This document shows, piece by piece, positions 32,797 to 41,507 of a DNA stretch of 64,000 nt. The stretch comes from Flexivirga oryzae (GTDB lineage Bacteria; Actinomycetota; Actinomycetes; Actinomycetales; Dermatophilaceae). Position numbers and translations under genes: made by a program. The stretch covers positions 765,729-829,728 of the forward strand of contig NZ_JACHVQ010000002.1 in assembly GCF_014190805.1 (NCBI RefSeq), written 5' to 3'. The notes beneath the pieces were generated by a model that did no database searches, was not told the origin of the DNA, and worked only from the letters and a program-made list of their open reading frames with translations. Each line of letters opens with the position of its first letter. The first letter of the stretch is position 1.

Positions 32797-33731
32797 CGGG
32801 TCCGCCTGCTCGACGCGGCAGCAGGCCACTCGGGAGCCAGCGCGGCCAGTCGGTTCGTGTCGACCTTGGTGTAGATCGCGGTCGTGCGCAGGTGAGCGTG
32901 CCGTAGCAGCCGTTGGATCTCCTGCAACGTGGCCCCGGATGCGAGCATCCCCGTCGCGAACGTGTGTCGCAGACGGTGCGGGCCGAACTTCTCCACCCCG
33001 GCCTTGATACAGATCTGTCGGACGGTCCCGCAGACACCATTCGCCGTCAACGGCTGGACCGGATCGATCACGGTGAAGAACACTTCCTCGCCGACGATCC
33101 GGCCGCCGCGGCCGTGAAGAACGTAGTCCTCCAACGCTTGGCCGATCTCATCCGGCAGTGGGAGCTCATCGACACGGTCACCCTTGCCCCGAACGCGCAG
33201 GGTTCCGGTGCGCCATCCGATGTCGTCGAGTCGCAGCCCGGCGATCTCACAGGCCCGCAGCCCCAGACCGGTCAACAGCAACAGGATCGCCCGGTCACGC
33301 AGCCCTTTCGCCGAATGCAAATCGAGAGTGGCGAACAGCGCCTCGATCGTCCCAGCAGGCACCGGGTCAGGGATCGACGACAGCCGCCAGGCCGCCGCGT
33401 GCGGCACCACTCCGGACAGGTCCTGCCCCGTCCGGCCTGAGCGGTGGGCGTACTGCAAGAACGAGCGCAGCATCACCAACTGCTTGCCCAGCGTGGACGC
33501 CTTCAACCCTCGTGCTGCTTCCAGGTTCACCCATTCGGTCACCTTCGCCGCCGTCAGCGTCGCCAGCGACTGATCGACCGGTGCGGGCAGCCACTCCACA
33601 AACGCTGCGACACGGGCCGTGTAAGCGGCAGCGGTGCGCTCCTGCGCTGACCGCTCCCGCAGCAGCCACTTCTCGAACTCGTTCAGCGCCTCCCGCACGT
33701 CGGCGCGGCGCTGATCACGATGAATCACCAT
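32793..33731 (-). CDS. RIT tyrosine recombinase A
   Basis: 312 aa. Core-binding domain (REALNEFEKWLLRERSAQERT..) and catalytic domain with R in GLGLRACEIAGLRL, HxxR in PHRLRHTFATGM, H in LLRHAHLRTT and Y in AIYTKVD. First gene of the trio; about 80 bp separate its start from the right terminal repeat and would hold the promoter. Confidence 0.88.
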   Translation of the reverse strand: MVIHRDQRRADVREALNEFEKWLLRERSAQERTAAAYTARVAAFVEWLPAPVDQSLATLTAAKVTEWVNLEAARGLKASTLGKQLVMLRSFLQYAHRSGRTGQDLSGVVPHAAAWRLSSIPDPVPAGTIEALFATLDLHSAKGLRDRAILLLLTGLGLRACEIAGLRLDDIGWRTGTLRVRGKGDRVDELPLPDEIGQALEDYVLHGRGGRIVGEEVFFTVIDPVQPLTANGVCGTVRQICIKAGVEKFGPHRLRHTFATGMLASGATLQEIQRLLRHAHLRTTAIYTKVDTNRLAALAPEWPAAASSRRTR

Positions 33732-33812
33732 CCCTGGTCCTCCTGACCTGACGCCAGGCGATCCCAGCGACCGCCCAGTCAGATCAAGCGAACCCCGACA
33801 CAGACGCTCATC

Positions 33813-33897
33813 GTTATCTTGACCAGCTCAGCGCCCGGTCCCCTCCGGAGCAGGGCATCGACCGAGCCAGTCAACATAACCCCGAGGTCGACATACC
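33813..33897 (+). repeat. RIT terminal inverted repeat, right
   Basis: 85 bp, inverse of the left end. It is also the start of the second copy of the duplicated module and corresponds to 3228-3312. Confidence 0.88.
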
Positions 33898-35187
33898 ATC
33901 GCTTATGCGGAATTCCGCATAAGCGATGTAGTTGGTCAGGTTGCGGAACCCGAGGGCGGATCCGCGCAGGTGTTCCAGGCGTCCGTTGAGCGCCTCGGTC
34001 GGCCCGTTGCTGGTGCCGGGCCGATCAAAGTAAGCCAGGATGTCGGCGGCGCGGCGTTTGAGCGTTCGCCCGAGGGTGACGATCTCGGCCAGTTCGGCTG
34101 GGACCCCGGCGCTGATCTTGGCGATCAGGACGCGTAGAGCTTTGCGGCCGGCGGCGCGGTCCGGGTCACGGTAGGCGGCGACCATGTCCTGGTAGACACC
34201 CCAGGTCGCCTCGACCTCGACGTGAGCGTCATCAACGAACAGCGCGCGTAGCCTGTCGCTCTGCTTGTCGGTGAGCAGGTCCGCGCCGGTGTGCAGCGTG
34301 CGCCGCGACTTGTAGAGCGGGTCGTCCCTGAACCCACGGTGCCCGTGGATCGCGAGTTGGACCCGGCGCCGGCACCTGTCGAGGGCGTCACCGGCCAGGC
34401 GCACGACGTGGAAGGGATCCATCACCGTGACCGCGTCCGGGATCTCCTCTGCAGCGGCGGTCTTGAACCCGGTGAAGCCGTCCATCGCGACCACCTCGAC
34501 CGCGTCACGGAAGGCGTCGTCGCGGTCGGCGAGCCAGGCCTTGAACGCCGCCTTCGACCGGCCCTCGACCATGTCCAGCAGCCTTGCTGGGCCGGCGCCA
34601 TCGCGGACCGGGGTGAGGTCGATGATCACGGTGACGTACTTGTCGCCACGCCTGGTGTGGCGCCAGACGTGCTCATCGACGCCAATGACCTTCACGCCCT
34701 CGAACCGCGTGGGGTCGTTGATCAGCAGCCGCTTGCCTTCAGCCAGGACCGCGTTGTTGGCGGTGTCCCACGCGACCCCGAGTCCCTCGGCGACACGGAC
34801 GACGGTGAGGTGTGCGACCACGATCCCTTCCAGCGCCCACCGCAGCCCGGTGCGCGAGAGCTTCGCGCGTGGCTCCGCCGCGGCGCTGGTGTCTTGGCGC
34901 CACACGTGTCCGCAGTCGGCACAGCGGTAGCGGCGCACTACAACTTCCAGCACGGTCGGTCGCCAGCCCAGCGGCTCGTGGGCCAACCGCCGGATCACGG
35001 TGTCACGAGCAGCGCCTTCGCTGCCGCACCGTCGGCACCACTGATCTGGTTCCACCACGCGGCACGCGAGGACCGCACGATCCGGCTCAAGTCGTTGCCC
35101 GGTCACGCTCAGACCGAGGCCGTCGAGTCGAGCGAAGGCGGTCAGGTCAGGGCGGCCGAAGCCGGCCGGCGGGGTAGCGTCGGACAC
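33871..35187 (-). CDS. ISL3 family transposase interrupted by RIT (copy 2)
   Basis: 438 aa from GTG 35187; same domains and DDE residues as the copy at 3286-4602. The C-terminus after TNYIA is again encoded by palindrome and RIT end (ending STSGLC). The segment about residues 335-395 (DMVAAYRDPDRAAGRKALRV.., AEIVTLGRTLKRRAADILAYFD) differs from copy 1 in nearly half its residues while both flanks are identical. A start-site hairpin (35188-35242) precedes it. Confidence 0.85.
   Translation of the reverse strand: MSDATPPAGFGRPDLTAFARLDGLGLSVTGQRLEPDRAVLACRVVEPDQWCRRCGSEGAARDTVIRRLAHEPLGWRPTVLEVVVRRYRCADCGHVWRQDTSAAAEPRAKLSRTGLRWALEGIVVAHLTVVRVAEGLGVAWDTANNAVLAEGKRLLINDPTRFEGVKVIGVDEHVWRHTRRGDKYVTVIIDLTPVRDGAGPARLLDMVEGRSKAAFKAWLADRDDAFRDAVEVVAMDGFTGFKTAAAEEIPDAVTVMDPFHVVRLAGDALDRCRRRVQLAIHGHRGFRDDPLYKSRRTLHTGADLLTDKQSDRLRALFVDDAHVEVEATWGVYQDMVAAYRDPDRAAGRKALRVLIAKISAGVPAELAEIVTLGRTLKRRAADILAYFDRPGTSNGPTEALNGRLEHLRGSALGFRNLTNYIAYAEFRISDGMSTSGLC
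33898..33927. repeat. 30-bp perfect palindrome at RIT/ISL3 junction, copy 2
   Basis: Half-site ATCGCTTATGCGGAA; identical to 3313-3342. The other RIT end (30781-30783) retains only GAT, the outermost three bases, next to the terminal repeat. Confidence 0.9.
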
Positions 35188-35530
35188 GTCGAGGTCTTTC
35201 GGATGGATGGCGTAGGAACCTCCGTCGTCGGGAGACCTCGACGTCTATCTGCGGACCGACGCGCCCGGCCGACCTACACCGTCATCTGGGAAGACCCCTG
35301 AAACGTCTTCGACGACGACGGGACCGGCGAGGAGGAGGGCGCGGTGAGCTAAAAGAATGGAGCTTGCTCGGCTCCGACGCCGCCGCAAGCTCCGGTGAAA
35401 CGGTCGGTACTGGTCGGTCGTCGTCGGTCACCACCGGATGGCGGCGTCCTCCACGCTCGGCGTTTACGCAGGTCAGCGGCTCGTTCGCCCAGTGGGCGCA
35501 TCAAGCGATAGACGCAAAGCCGACGTGATT

Positions 35531-35561
35531 AGGTCGTCGGTTCGATTCCGACAGGCGGCTC
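35531..35561 (+). other. tRNA 3'-end remnant, copy 2
   Basis: Same T-arm and acceptor sequence as 4945-4975, but the 140-bp deletion joins GGCGGCTC directly to GCGGCCGG, so the terminal CC of the tRNA and the following hairpin are lost. The remainder of 35302-35679 has no gene I can support. Confidence 0.6.
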
Positions 35562-35679
35562 GCGGCCGGCATCCTGTCCGTGTGCCGATAGGCCTCGCAC
35601 CGCTCGGCAACGCAGCGTGGCGTTGCGTCGCGACCTGGCGACGGCTCGGCGGGGCGCGATCGTCTCGTGCGTTGGCGGA

Positions 35680-35991
35680 CTACGGGAGCTTGGAAGCGAG
35701 GACGTCGGCCGCCAGGATCTCGGGTGCTGCGCCGAGGAGGTGCTGGTTGGCCGTCAGGGCTGCGACGATGGCGCCGTTGGCGTGGGCGTCGCGAGCGGCC
35801 TCGTCGGGGAATGCATCGAAGATCCAGAAGGTGTCGGCGTGGGTCCTGACCGCGAACCAGACAATCGTTCCTTCTTCTTCGTTGGCGAGTGCGACAGCGC
35901 CGGCGAGCAGATCGGCGAGCGCGTCGTGCTGTCCATCGGCCGCGACGATCTTGGCGACGAAGGCATACGGAAGTGATGCGGGTGTGGACAT
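35680..35991 (-). CDS. ABM-domain protein, copy 2
   Basis: Identical in protein sequence to 5234-5545. The IS5 insertion at 36007 cuts off its upstream region 15 bp before the start codon; the duplicated CTAG restores the AGGAGA ribosome site (CTAGGAGA), but the native promoter is now about 1 kb away. Expression, if any, depends on outward transcription from the IS. Confidence 0.75.
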   Translation of the reverse strand: MSTPASLPYAFVAKIVAADGQHDALADLLAGAVALANEEEGTIVWFAVRTHADTFWIFDAFPDEAARDAHANGAIVAALTANQHLLGAAPEILAADVLASKLP

Positions 35992-36059
35992 GAGGGGTTC
36001 TCCTAGGGCCTGTTACGAAAGTGGTTGGTGTGGTGTCGGCGTGTCCTCACACATGAGGT

Positions 36060-36117
36060 GAGGCCTCCCGAGTAACGCAGTTGGTGTCAAAGCAAATCCG
36101 TCACTGCGGGAGGCCTC
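36060..36117 (+). promoter_or_regulatory. IS5 read-through hairpin covering the transposase ribosome site
   Basis: GAGGCCTCCCG (36060-36070) pairs with CGGGAGGCCTC (36107-36117), which contains the GGGAGG ribosome site and directly abuts the GTG start at 36118. Confidence 0.6.
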
Positions 36118-37005
36118 GTGTCCACCATAAGCGCGACAGCACGTCATGACCTGACCAATGCGCAGTGGCAGGTGCTGCAGCCGCTGTTACCGGCAGCGCC
36201 CCGTCGAGGTCGCCCACGCGCGTATCCGCTGCGAGCACTGGTGGACGGCGTTCGGTACCGAACTCGGGTCGGCTGTCCCTGGCGAGACGTGCCCGATTCG
36301 TACGGGCCGTGGTGGCGGGTCTACGCACTGTTCGCGTGCTGGCAACTGCTGGGCGTGTGGGAACGCATCGAGACCGCGCTGTTGCAGCAAGCCGAGCAGG
36401 CCAACAAGCTGTCCTGGCAGGTCAGTGTGGACTCCACCACTGCTCGGGCGCACGTGCATGCCGCCGGCGCCCGCCGAGACAGCCCGCAACGTGTTGCGGG
36501 AGAACCGGATCACCACTGTTTGGGCACGTCCCGGGGAGGCTGGTCGACCAAGACGCACGTGGCGATCGATCGGCATCGTGGCGTGATGGCGTTCGTGCTG
36601 ACTCCCGGCCAACACGGGGACAGTCCGCAGATGATCACCGTGCTGAACCAGATCCGGGTACCCCGGCCCGGGTGCGGGCGCCCGCGGACCCGCCCCGACT
36701 GGGTACTGGCCGACAAGGCGTACTCCTCCCGTGCCAACCGGTCCTGGCTGACCAGCCATCACATCCGAGCCACCATCCCGGTGCCCGGTGATCAAGCCGG
36801 CCACCGGCGCCGCAAAGGAGCCCGCGGCGGCAGACCACCGGCATTCGACAAGGCCAAGTACAAAGACCGCCACGCCGTCGAGTGCGGCATCAACATCCTC
36901 AAGCACCATCGGGCATTCGCCACTCGATACGACAAACTCGCCGTCCGCTACGCCGCCACCGTCCGCGTCACCGTCATCGATCACTGGCTCCGACGACTTT
37001 CGTAA
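36118..37005 (+). CDS. IS5-family transposase
   Basis: 295 aa in one uninterrupted frame from GTG 36118. N-terminal DUF4096-like domain (LTNAQWQVLQPLLPAAPRRGRPRAYPLRALVDGVRY region), then DDE core: D in SVDSTTARAH, D in VLADKAYSSRANR and E in RHAVECGINILKHHRAFATRYDKLA. Intact and recently inserted, judging by the perfect ends. Confidence 0.93.
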   Translation: MSTISATARHDLTNAQWQVLQPLLPAAPRRGRPRAYPLRALVDGVRYRTRVGCPWRDVPDSYGPWWRVYALFACWQLLGVWERIETALLQQAEQANKLSWQVSVDSTTARAHVHAAGARRDSPQRVAGEPDHHCLGTSRGGWSTKTHVAIDRHRGVMAFVLTPGQHGDSPQMITVLNQIRVPRPGCGRPRTRPDWVLADKAYSSRANRSWLTSHHIRATIPVPGDQAGHRRRKGARGGRPPAFDKAKYKDRHAVECGINILKHHRAFATRYDKLAVRYAATVRVTVIDHWLRRLS

Positions 37006-37108
37006 CAGGCCCTAGGTGTCGAGGTTTCTTGGTGAAGCGAGTTCAGCGTATGACGAGCAAGGGCATGTGAGAAGTGGCGTATACGGCAGTATTGCTATTG
37101 TTCACGCC

Positions 37109-38050
37109 ATGCGTATCGGACTGATCGCGATCGACGGCTGCTTCGGTTCGGCTGTCGCGTCGGTCATCGACATCGTGCGGGTGGCCGACGGAGCCCGCGG
37201 CGATGTCGACCCGCGGATCGGCCCGATCGAACTCGCCATCCTCGGACCGAAACGGAGAGTGACCACGACGGCATCGATGACCCTGTCGGTGGACCACCCG
37301 CTGTCGGAGTCGGCAGAGTTCGACGTGGTCGTCGTGCCTGCGCTTGGAACCCTTACGGCCGCCGCTACCAACGACGTCCTCCAGAGCCGAGATGCTCGTT
37401 CGGTCATCGCCTCGCTCGGGCGCCTCGACGAGGCGACCACCCGGATCGCCGCGGCGTGCACCGGCGTGTTCGCTGTCGCCGAGACCGGACGGATGCATCA
37501 TCGGCGGGCGACGACCAGCTGGTTCCTGGGGCCGGAGTTCCTGAAGCGCTATCCGACCGTCGCCCTCGATCTCGACACCATGGTCGTGGTCGACGGGAAC
37601 CTCGTCACCGCCGGCGCCGCGTTCGCCCACATCGACCTCGCGCTCTCACTCGTGCGATCGATCAGCCCCGACCTGGCCCAACATGTCGCCAAGCTCCTCA
37701 TCATCGACGAGCGTCCGTCGCAGGCGGCCTTCGTCGCCTACGAACATCTCCGGCACGAGGACCCGATCGTCGTCGAGTTCGAACGCTTCGTGCGCGCCCG
37801 CCTGGACGAACCGTTCAACGTCGCCTTCGTCGCGCAGTCGCTCGGCACCAGCCGGCGCACCCTCGAACGACGAGTCCGTGCGGCGCTCAACCTCACTCCG
37901 CTCGGCTTCGTCCAACGGCTTCGCATCGAACGAGCTCGGCACCTCTCAGCAACCACGGACCTCACCTCCGCCGAGATCGCGCTACGGGTCGGCTACGCGA
38001 ACGCTGAGACTCTGCGCTCCCTCCTGCGCAGGGAGCGACGCCGTTCCTGA
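37109..38050 (+). CDS. GlxA-type transcriptional regulator, copy 2
   Basis: 313 aa, differs from 5654-6595 only in TNDVLQ for TNDALQ and FNVAFVAQ for FNIAFVAQ, with a few silent changes. It retains about 90 bp of native upstream sequence down to the IS5 end, so its own promoter may be partly intact. Confidence 0.85.
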   Translation: MRIGLIAIDGCFGSAVASVIDIVRVADGARGDVDPRIGPIELAILGPKRRVTTTASMTLSVDHPLSESAEFDVVVVPALGTLTAAATNDVLQSRDARSVIASLGRLDEATTRIAAACTGVFAVAETGRMHHRRATTSWFLGPEFLKRYPTVALDLDTMVVVDGNLVTAGAAFAHIDLALSLVRSISPDLAQHVAKLLIIDERPSQAAFVAYEHLRHEDPIVVEFERFVRARLDEPFNVAFVAQSLGTSRRTLERRVRAALNLTPLGFVQRLRIERARHLSATTDLTSAEIALRVGYANAETLRSLLRRERRRS

Positions 38051-38279
38051 CCTATCGCCATGCCTGTAGCCGGTGTCCTAGTGCTCGACTGGAACCACCT
38101 CTCAGCACGTCGCGTCGACGCTCCTGCGTCGCCCCTGGACGACCCACTCGACACGCCCGCAGCACAAGCCATGTGACGTGTCCCGGCTTCCCGGACGGTC
38201 GGGGTCGGGTGGCTGTGATGTCGCTGCGTTCTCGTCGAGGGGGTCAGCAGACTCGATCAGGGTCGATTGGGATGAGACG

Positions 38280-38444
38280 CGAAGGCGCTCAGGTCAGGGC
38301 GGCCGAAGCCGGCCGGCGGGGTAGCTTCGGACACGTCGAGGTCTTTCGGATGGATGGCGTAGGAACCTCCATCGTCGGGAGACCTCGACGTCTATCTGCG
38401 GACCGACGCGCCCGGCCGACCTACACCCTCATCTGGGAAGAGCC
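38280..38444 (-). mobile_element. ISL3 end fragment, copy 2
   Basis: Same as 6825-6989 with minor changes; ends in GGCTCTTCCC at 38444, where similarity between the two modules stops. No gene is seen in 38051-38279 or 38445-38573. Confidence 0.8.
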
Positions 38445-38573
38445 ACTTTCCATCGGCATCGAGAAGATCGGCTACTCATTTGGGCACGGCGCACCCAAGA
38501 AGGCCCGGGGGTGCTCGGAAACCGTCCTCCATCGTGTGCGACTGAACTAGCCCGCTTACTCGAAGCCCCAGGT

Positions 38574-40148
38574 TCAGAACCCTGACCTGATGAGATCCGC
38601 GGCCTTCTCCGCAACCATGATGGTCGGAGCGTTCGTGTTTCCGTGCGGTATGGATGGAAAGACCGAAGCATCCGCGATGCGAAGGGCGGTCAGCCCATGC
38701 ACACGGAGCTCGGGTGAGACCACGCCCTCACCCGGTGCACCCATCCGCGCAGTGCACGCGGGGTGATACGTGTGCTGCACGTGACGTCGGACATCGTCCG
38801 CCAGATCCGCATCGGAGTGGCCAAGTCGCGGATCGAGCTCCCGCGTCGTCAGGGCACGCAGCGACGGGCTGTGCGCGATCTCCCGAATGAGCCGGCATGC
38901 GACGACCATGGACGTCATGTCCGCGGACTCCCGAAAGTAGTTGAAGCGCAGGGACGGTGCGCTGTGCGGGTCGTTGTCCCTCAGGCTCACCCGACCTTCG
39001 CTGCGCGACCCGACGAGCGAGGAGCCGATCATGAAGGCCGGTTTGTCATGAGACCGCCGGCCGTGATCGCGGAAGAAGGCTGGTCCCGCAAGCAACTGCT
39101 GATCGGGTGCCGGACCGGACCTGGTGCTGAAGAAGCCACCGACCTCAACAATGTTGGAAGTCAGGACGCCTCGACGCTCCCTTGCATAGGTCCTCAGGAC
39201 TGTCCGGTCCGCCGAATCGAACAACGTGCCAGGTCGGTCGGTTTCGAAGTTGACCGTATAGAAGGGATGGTCCATGAGATGTGCACCGACGTGGTCATTC
39301 GCCACGACGGTGGGGATGCCGAGGGCCTGCAGGTGCGTCTCCGGACCGATGCCTGAGAGCATGAGCAGCTTGGGGGTGTTGAACGCACCACAACAGATGA
39401 TCACCTCCGACGCGGCGCCGATGGTCTCGACCCGACCGTCGTGCTCCACCACTACACCCGTCGCGCGACCGTTTCGAATCACGACGCGGTGGGCATCAGT
39501 GTTCGTCATGATCGTCAGGTTCGGCCTGCTCTCCAACGGATCGAGAAATGCAGCGGCGGTGCTGTGCCGCATGCCGTCGCGTTGTGTGAGTTGGAACGAT
39601 CCCACACCTTCCTGACGAGCGCCGTTGAAGTCGCCATTCTGCCGAAGGCCAACGCTGAGCGCCGCAGCGATGAACGAGGCTCTGAACTCATCCGGGGACC
39701 GCGGGTCGGACACCGACAACGGTCCTTCCGTGCCGTGGTACTTGTCCCGGATGCTGGAGTTGGATTCGGACCGCTTGAACAGTGGCAGGACCTCGTCATA
39801 CGACCAACTACCCATGTCGGGTGATGTGGCCCAGCTGTCGTAGTCGTGACGGTTGCCACGGATGTAGATCATGGCGTTCATCGCAGAAGACCCGCCCAAG
39901 ACCTTGCCACGTGGGTGATAAATGCGCCGCCGGTTCAAGTACGGCTCCGGCTCCGACCGGTACGCCCAGTCGATGTCGGTGTTGAACTGGGTTGGAAATG
40001 CCGCGGGGACCTCGATGCGCCCCTGGTGGTGGCTTCCCCCTGCTTCGATCAAGAGCACATGGGCGTCCGGCGACTCGCTCAACCTGCTGGCAAGAACCGC
40101 ACCGGCAGAGCCGGCGCCGACGACGATGTAGTCGTACTCCAGACACAT
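38574..40148 (-). CDS. GMC-family flavin oxidoreductase
   Basis: 524 aa with the GMC signatures: FAD-binding YIVVGAGSAGAVLASRLSE at the N-terminus, PRGKVLGGSSAMNAMIYIRG (GMC signature 1), and the C-terminal active-site His in HTYHPACTARMG with Asn in HGNTNAPTIMVAEKA. Length and motifs fit choline dehydrogenase/aryl-alcohol oxidase-like enzymes that oxidise primary alcohols. The substrate is unknown; its place beside the aromatic island suggests a lignin-related alcohol but this is only position. No partner gene is linked. Confidence 0.85.
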   Translation of the reverse strand: MCLEYDYIVVGAGSAGAVLASRLSESPDAHVLLIEAGGSHHQGRIEVPAAFPTQFNTDIDWAYRSEPEPYLNRRRIYHPRGKVLGGSSAMNAMIYIRGNRHDYDSWATSPDMGSWSYDEVLPLFKRSESNSSIRDKYHGTEGPLSVSDPRSPDEFRASFIAAALSVGLRQNGDFNGARQEGVGSFQLTQRDGMRHSTAAAFLDPLESRPNLTIMTNTDAHRVVIRNGRATGVVVEHDGRVETIGAASEVIICCGAFNTPKLLMLSGIGPETHLQALGIPTVVANDHVGAHLMDHPFYTVNFETDRPGTLFDSADRTVLRTYARERRGVLTSNIVEVGGFFSTRSGPAPDQQLLAGPAFFRDHGRRSHDKPAFMIGSSLVGSRSEGRVSLRDNDPHSAPSLRFNYFRESADMTSMVVACRLIREIAHSPSLRALTTRELDPRLGHSDADLADDVRRHVQHTYHPACTARMGAPGEGVVSPELRVHGLTALRIADASVFPSIPHGNTNAPTIMVAEKAADLIRSGF

Positions 40149-40350
40149 TGATCCAATCCTTTGGTACGCGAAGCTTTGCTAACCCACCTCATTCTGGGAA
40201 GTCAGCGCGCGCTGCACCGCTCCTGGACATGTCTGGAACACGCAGTGACCGATTGTTGCCAGGCGTGGTCATCCGACGTGGATCTGGCACACCACGCAGT
40301 CCAGCGCTTCCCCTCACTCAAGGCGCTCACACCACGAAATCACTGAACTG
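40149..40350. other. probable island/chromosome boundary
   Basis: About 200 bp between the GMC gene and the MBL-rhodanese gene with no coding region I can support. Left of it gene content is IS-rich and Rhodococcus-like; right of it there are no IS elements and codon style changes. The exact junction cannot be fixed from this sequence alone. Confidence 0.45.
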
Positions 40351-41406
40351 CTAAGTGAATTCGAGCGCTTCACCTGCTTCGCACCATGCGGTGGTACCGC
40401 CGATCAGGTCGGCGACGTCGTCATACCCGTGCCCGGCAAGGAACCGGGCCGCGCCGCGCGAACGGCCGCCCGACTGACACACCACGAGCACCCCGTGGTC
40501 GTGCGGGATCTCGCCGATCCGCACCAGGAGGTCGGCCTGCGGCACGCACACGGCACCGGGCAGGTGTCCGCCGGCGTATTCGGCGGGTTCACGCACGTCG
40601 ACGGTCAACCCGGGACCGGTGAGGAACCGCTTCGCCTGCGGAACGTCCCACCGGGGCGGGTCCGCATCCCCGAGGTCCTGCGCCTCCGGCAGGTCCGCGC
40701 GCCCCTGGTTCGTCGCCATGATCGCGGTCATGTTGAGTGGTCGGGCGGGCGGTTGCTCGGCATACCCGAGGAACTCCTCGTGCGAGAGCGCAAGCACCGG
40801 ATTGAAACGGCGCTCGAAACCGATCGTCGTACTTGGGCGCCCGCACATCGCCTTGCCGCAGGTGCCCTCGAAATGCGCCGGGAAGACCTCCACCCAGTCC
40901 GGCAACTCCAGCAGCCGGCGCACACTGCACCACTGCTGTTCCGCGCCCTCGGCACCGCCGAAGTCGGGCCGACCGACATCCCCGACGAACAAAGTGTCGC
41001 CCGACAGCACCATCGACGGCTCGGGGCTGCGCGGCGGGTTGACCACCAGCAGCGACAGTTCCTCCACCCGATGGCCCGGCGTGTGCACCACGCGCAACTC
41101 CAACCGGCCGAGCCGCACCACGTCACCGTCGTCGAGCGGGACGAACTCGAAATCCACGTCGGCAGAGGAGTGCAGGTGCACGCCGGCACCGGTCGCCGCA
41201 GCCAGTGCCCGGTTGCCGGAGACGTGATCGGCGTGCAGATGGGTGTCGATCACCGTGGTGATCCGGTAGCCGCGCTCTTCGGCCAGCTCGAGATACGGGG
41301 TGATGCCGACCTGCGGATCCACCACCGCAGCCTCCCGGCTCTCGCGCGAGGCGATGAAGTATGACGCGCAGCCGTGCTCGTCGTGCAGGAACTGTTTGAA
41401 GTACAT
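40351..41406 (-). CDS. MBL-fold/rhodanese fusion, probable persulfide dioxygenase
   Basis: 351 aa from ATG 41406 (MYFKQFLHDEHGCASYF). N-terminal metallo-beta-lactamase domain with THLHADH, HTPGH and GDTLFVGDVGRPDF metal motifs as in ETHE1-type persulfide dioxygenases; C-terminal rhodanese domain with active-site Cys in VVCQSGGRSRGAA. Such fusions oxidise glutathione- or bacillithiol/mycothiol-persulfide and move sulfane sulfur. A cysteine dioxygenase and a thioredoxin nearby fit a sulfur-amino-acid role. Confidence 0.88.
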   Translation of the reverse strand: MYFKQFLHDEHGCASYFIASRESREAAVVDPQVGITPYLELAEERGYRITTVIDTHLHADHVSGNRALAAATGAGVHLHSSADVDFEFVPLDDGDVVRLGRLELRVVHTPGHRVEELSLLVVNPPRSPEPSMVLSGDTLFVGDVGRPDFGGAEGAEQQWCSVRRLLELPDWVEVFPAHFEGTCGKAMCGRPSTTIGFERRFNPVLALSHEEFLGYAEQPPARPLNMTAIMATNQGRADLPEAQDLGDADPPRWDVPQAKRFLTGPGLTVDVREPAEYAGGHLPGAVCVPQADLLVRIGEIPHDHGVLVVCQSGGRSRGAARFLAGHGYDDVADLIGGTTAWCEAGEALEFT

Positions 41407-41507
41407 GCCGCGCCTCCGAGGACCAGTAGTTCGGGCGCCACCGGTCTGCTTCGAATGATCCACCTGCGCATAGCGTCCTCGCAGCTCATTGTCAGATTTG
41501 CGTGCCC

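Larger units (their letters stand above)
30784..33897 (-). mobile_element. complete RIT (recombinase-in-trio) element
   Basis: Three overlapping tyrosine-recombinase genes on one strand, bounded by 85-bp terminal inverted repeats (30784-30868 and 33813-33897, one mismatch). This is the definition of RIT elements. Total 3114 bp. It is inserted in an ISL3 transposase gene after codon TNYI; the right boundary carries an additional 30-bp palindrome. Confidence 0.88.
36007..37011 (+). mobile_element. IS5-family insertion sequence, 1005 bp
   Basis: Perfect 16-bp ends GGCCTGTTACGAAAGT/ACTTTCGTAACAGGCC with target duplication CTAG at 36003-36006 and 37012-37015. The empty site is preserved in copy 1 (CTCCTAGGTGTC near 5556), which proves the insertion. 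Confidence 0.96.
33813..38444. repeat. duplicated module, copy 2 (direct repeat with 3228-6989)
   Basis: Same order and orientation as copy 1: terminal repeat, palindrome, ISL3 transposase, tRNA remnant, ABM gene, GlxA-type regulator, ISL3 end fragment. Differences: a diverged patch in ISL3, one extra G at about 35338, a 140-bp deletion at 35561 (between GCTC repeats) and an IS5 insertion at 36007. Confidence 0.9.
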
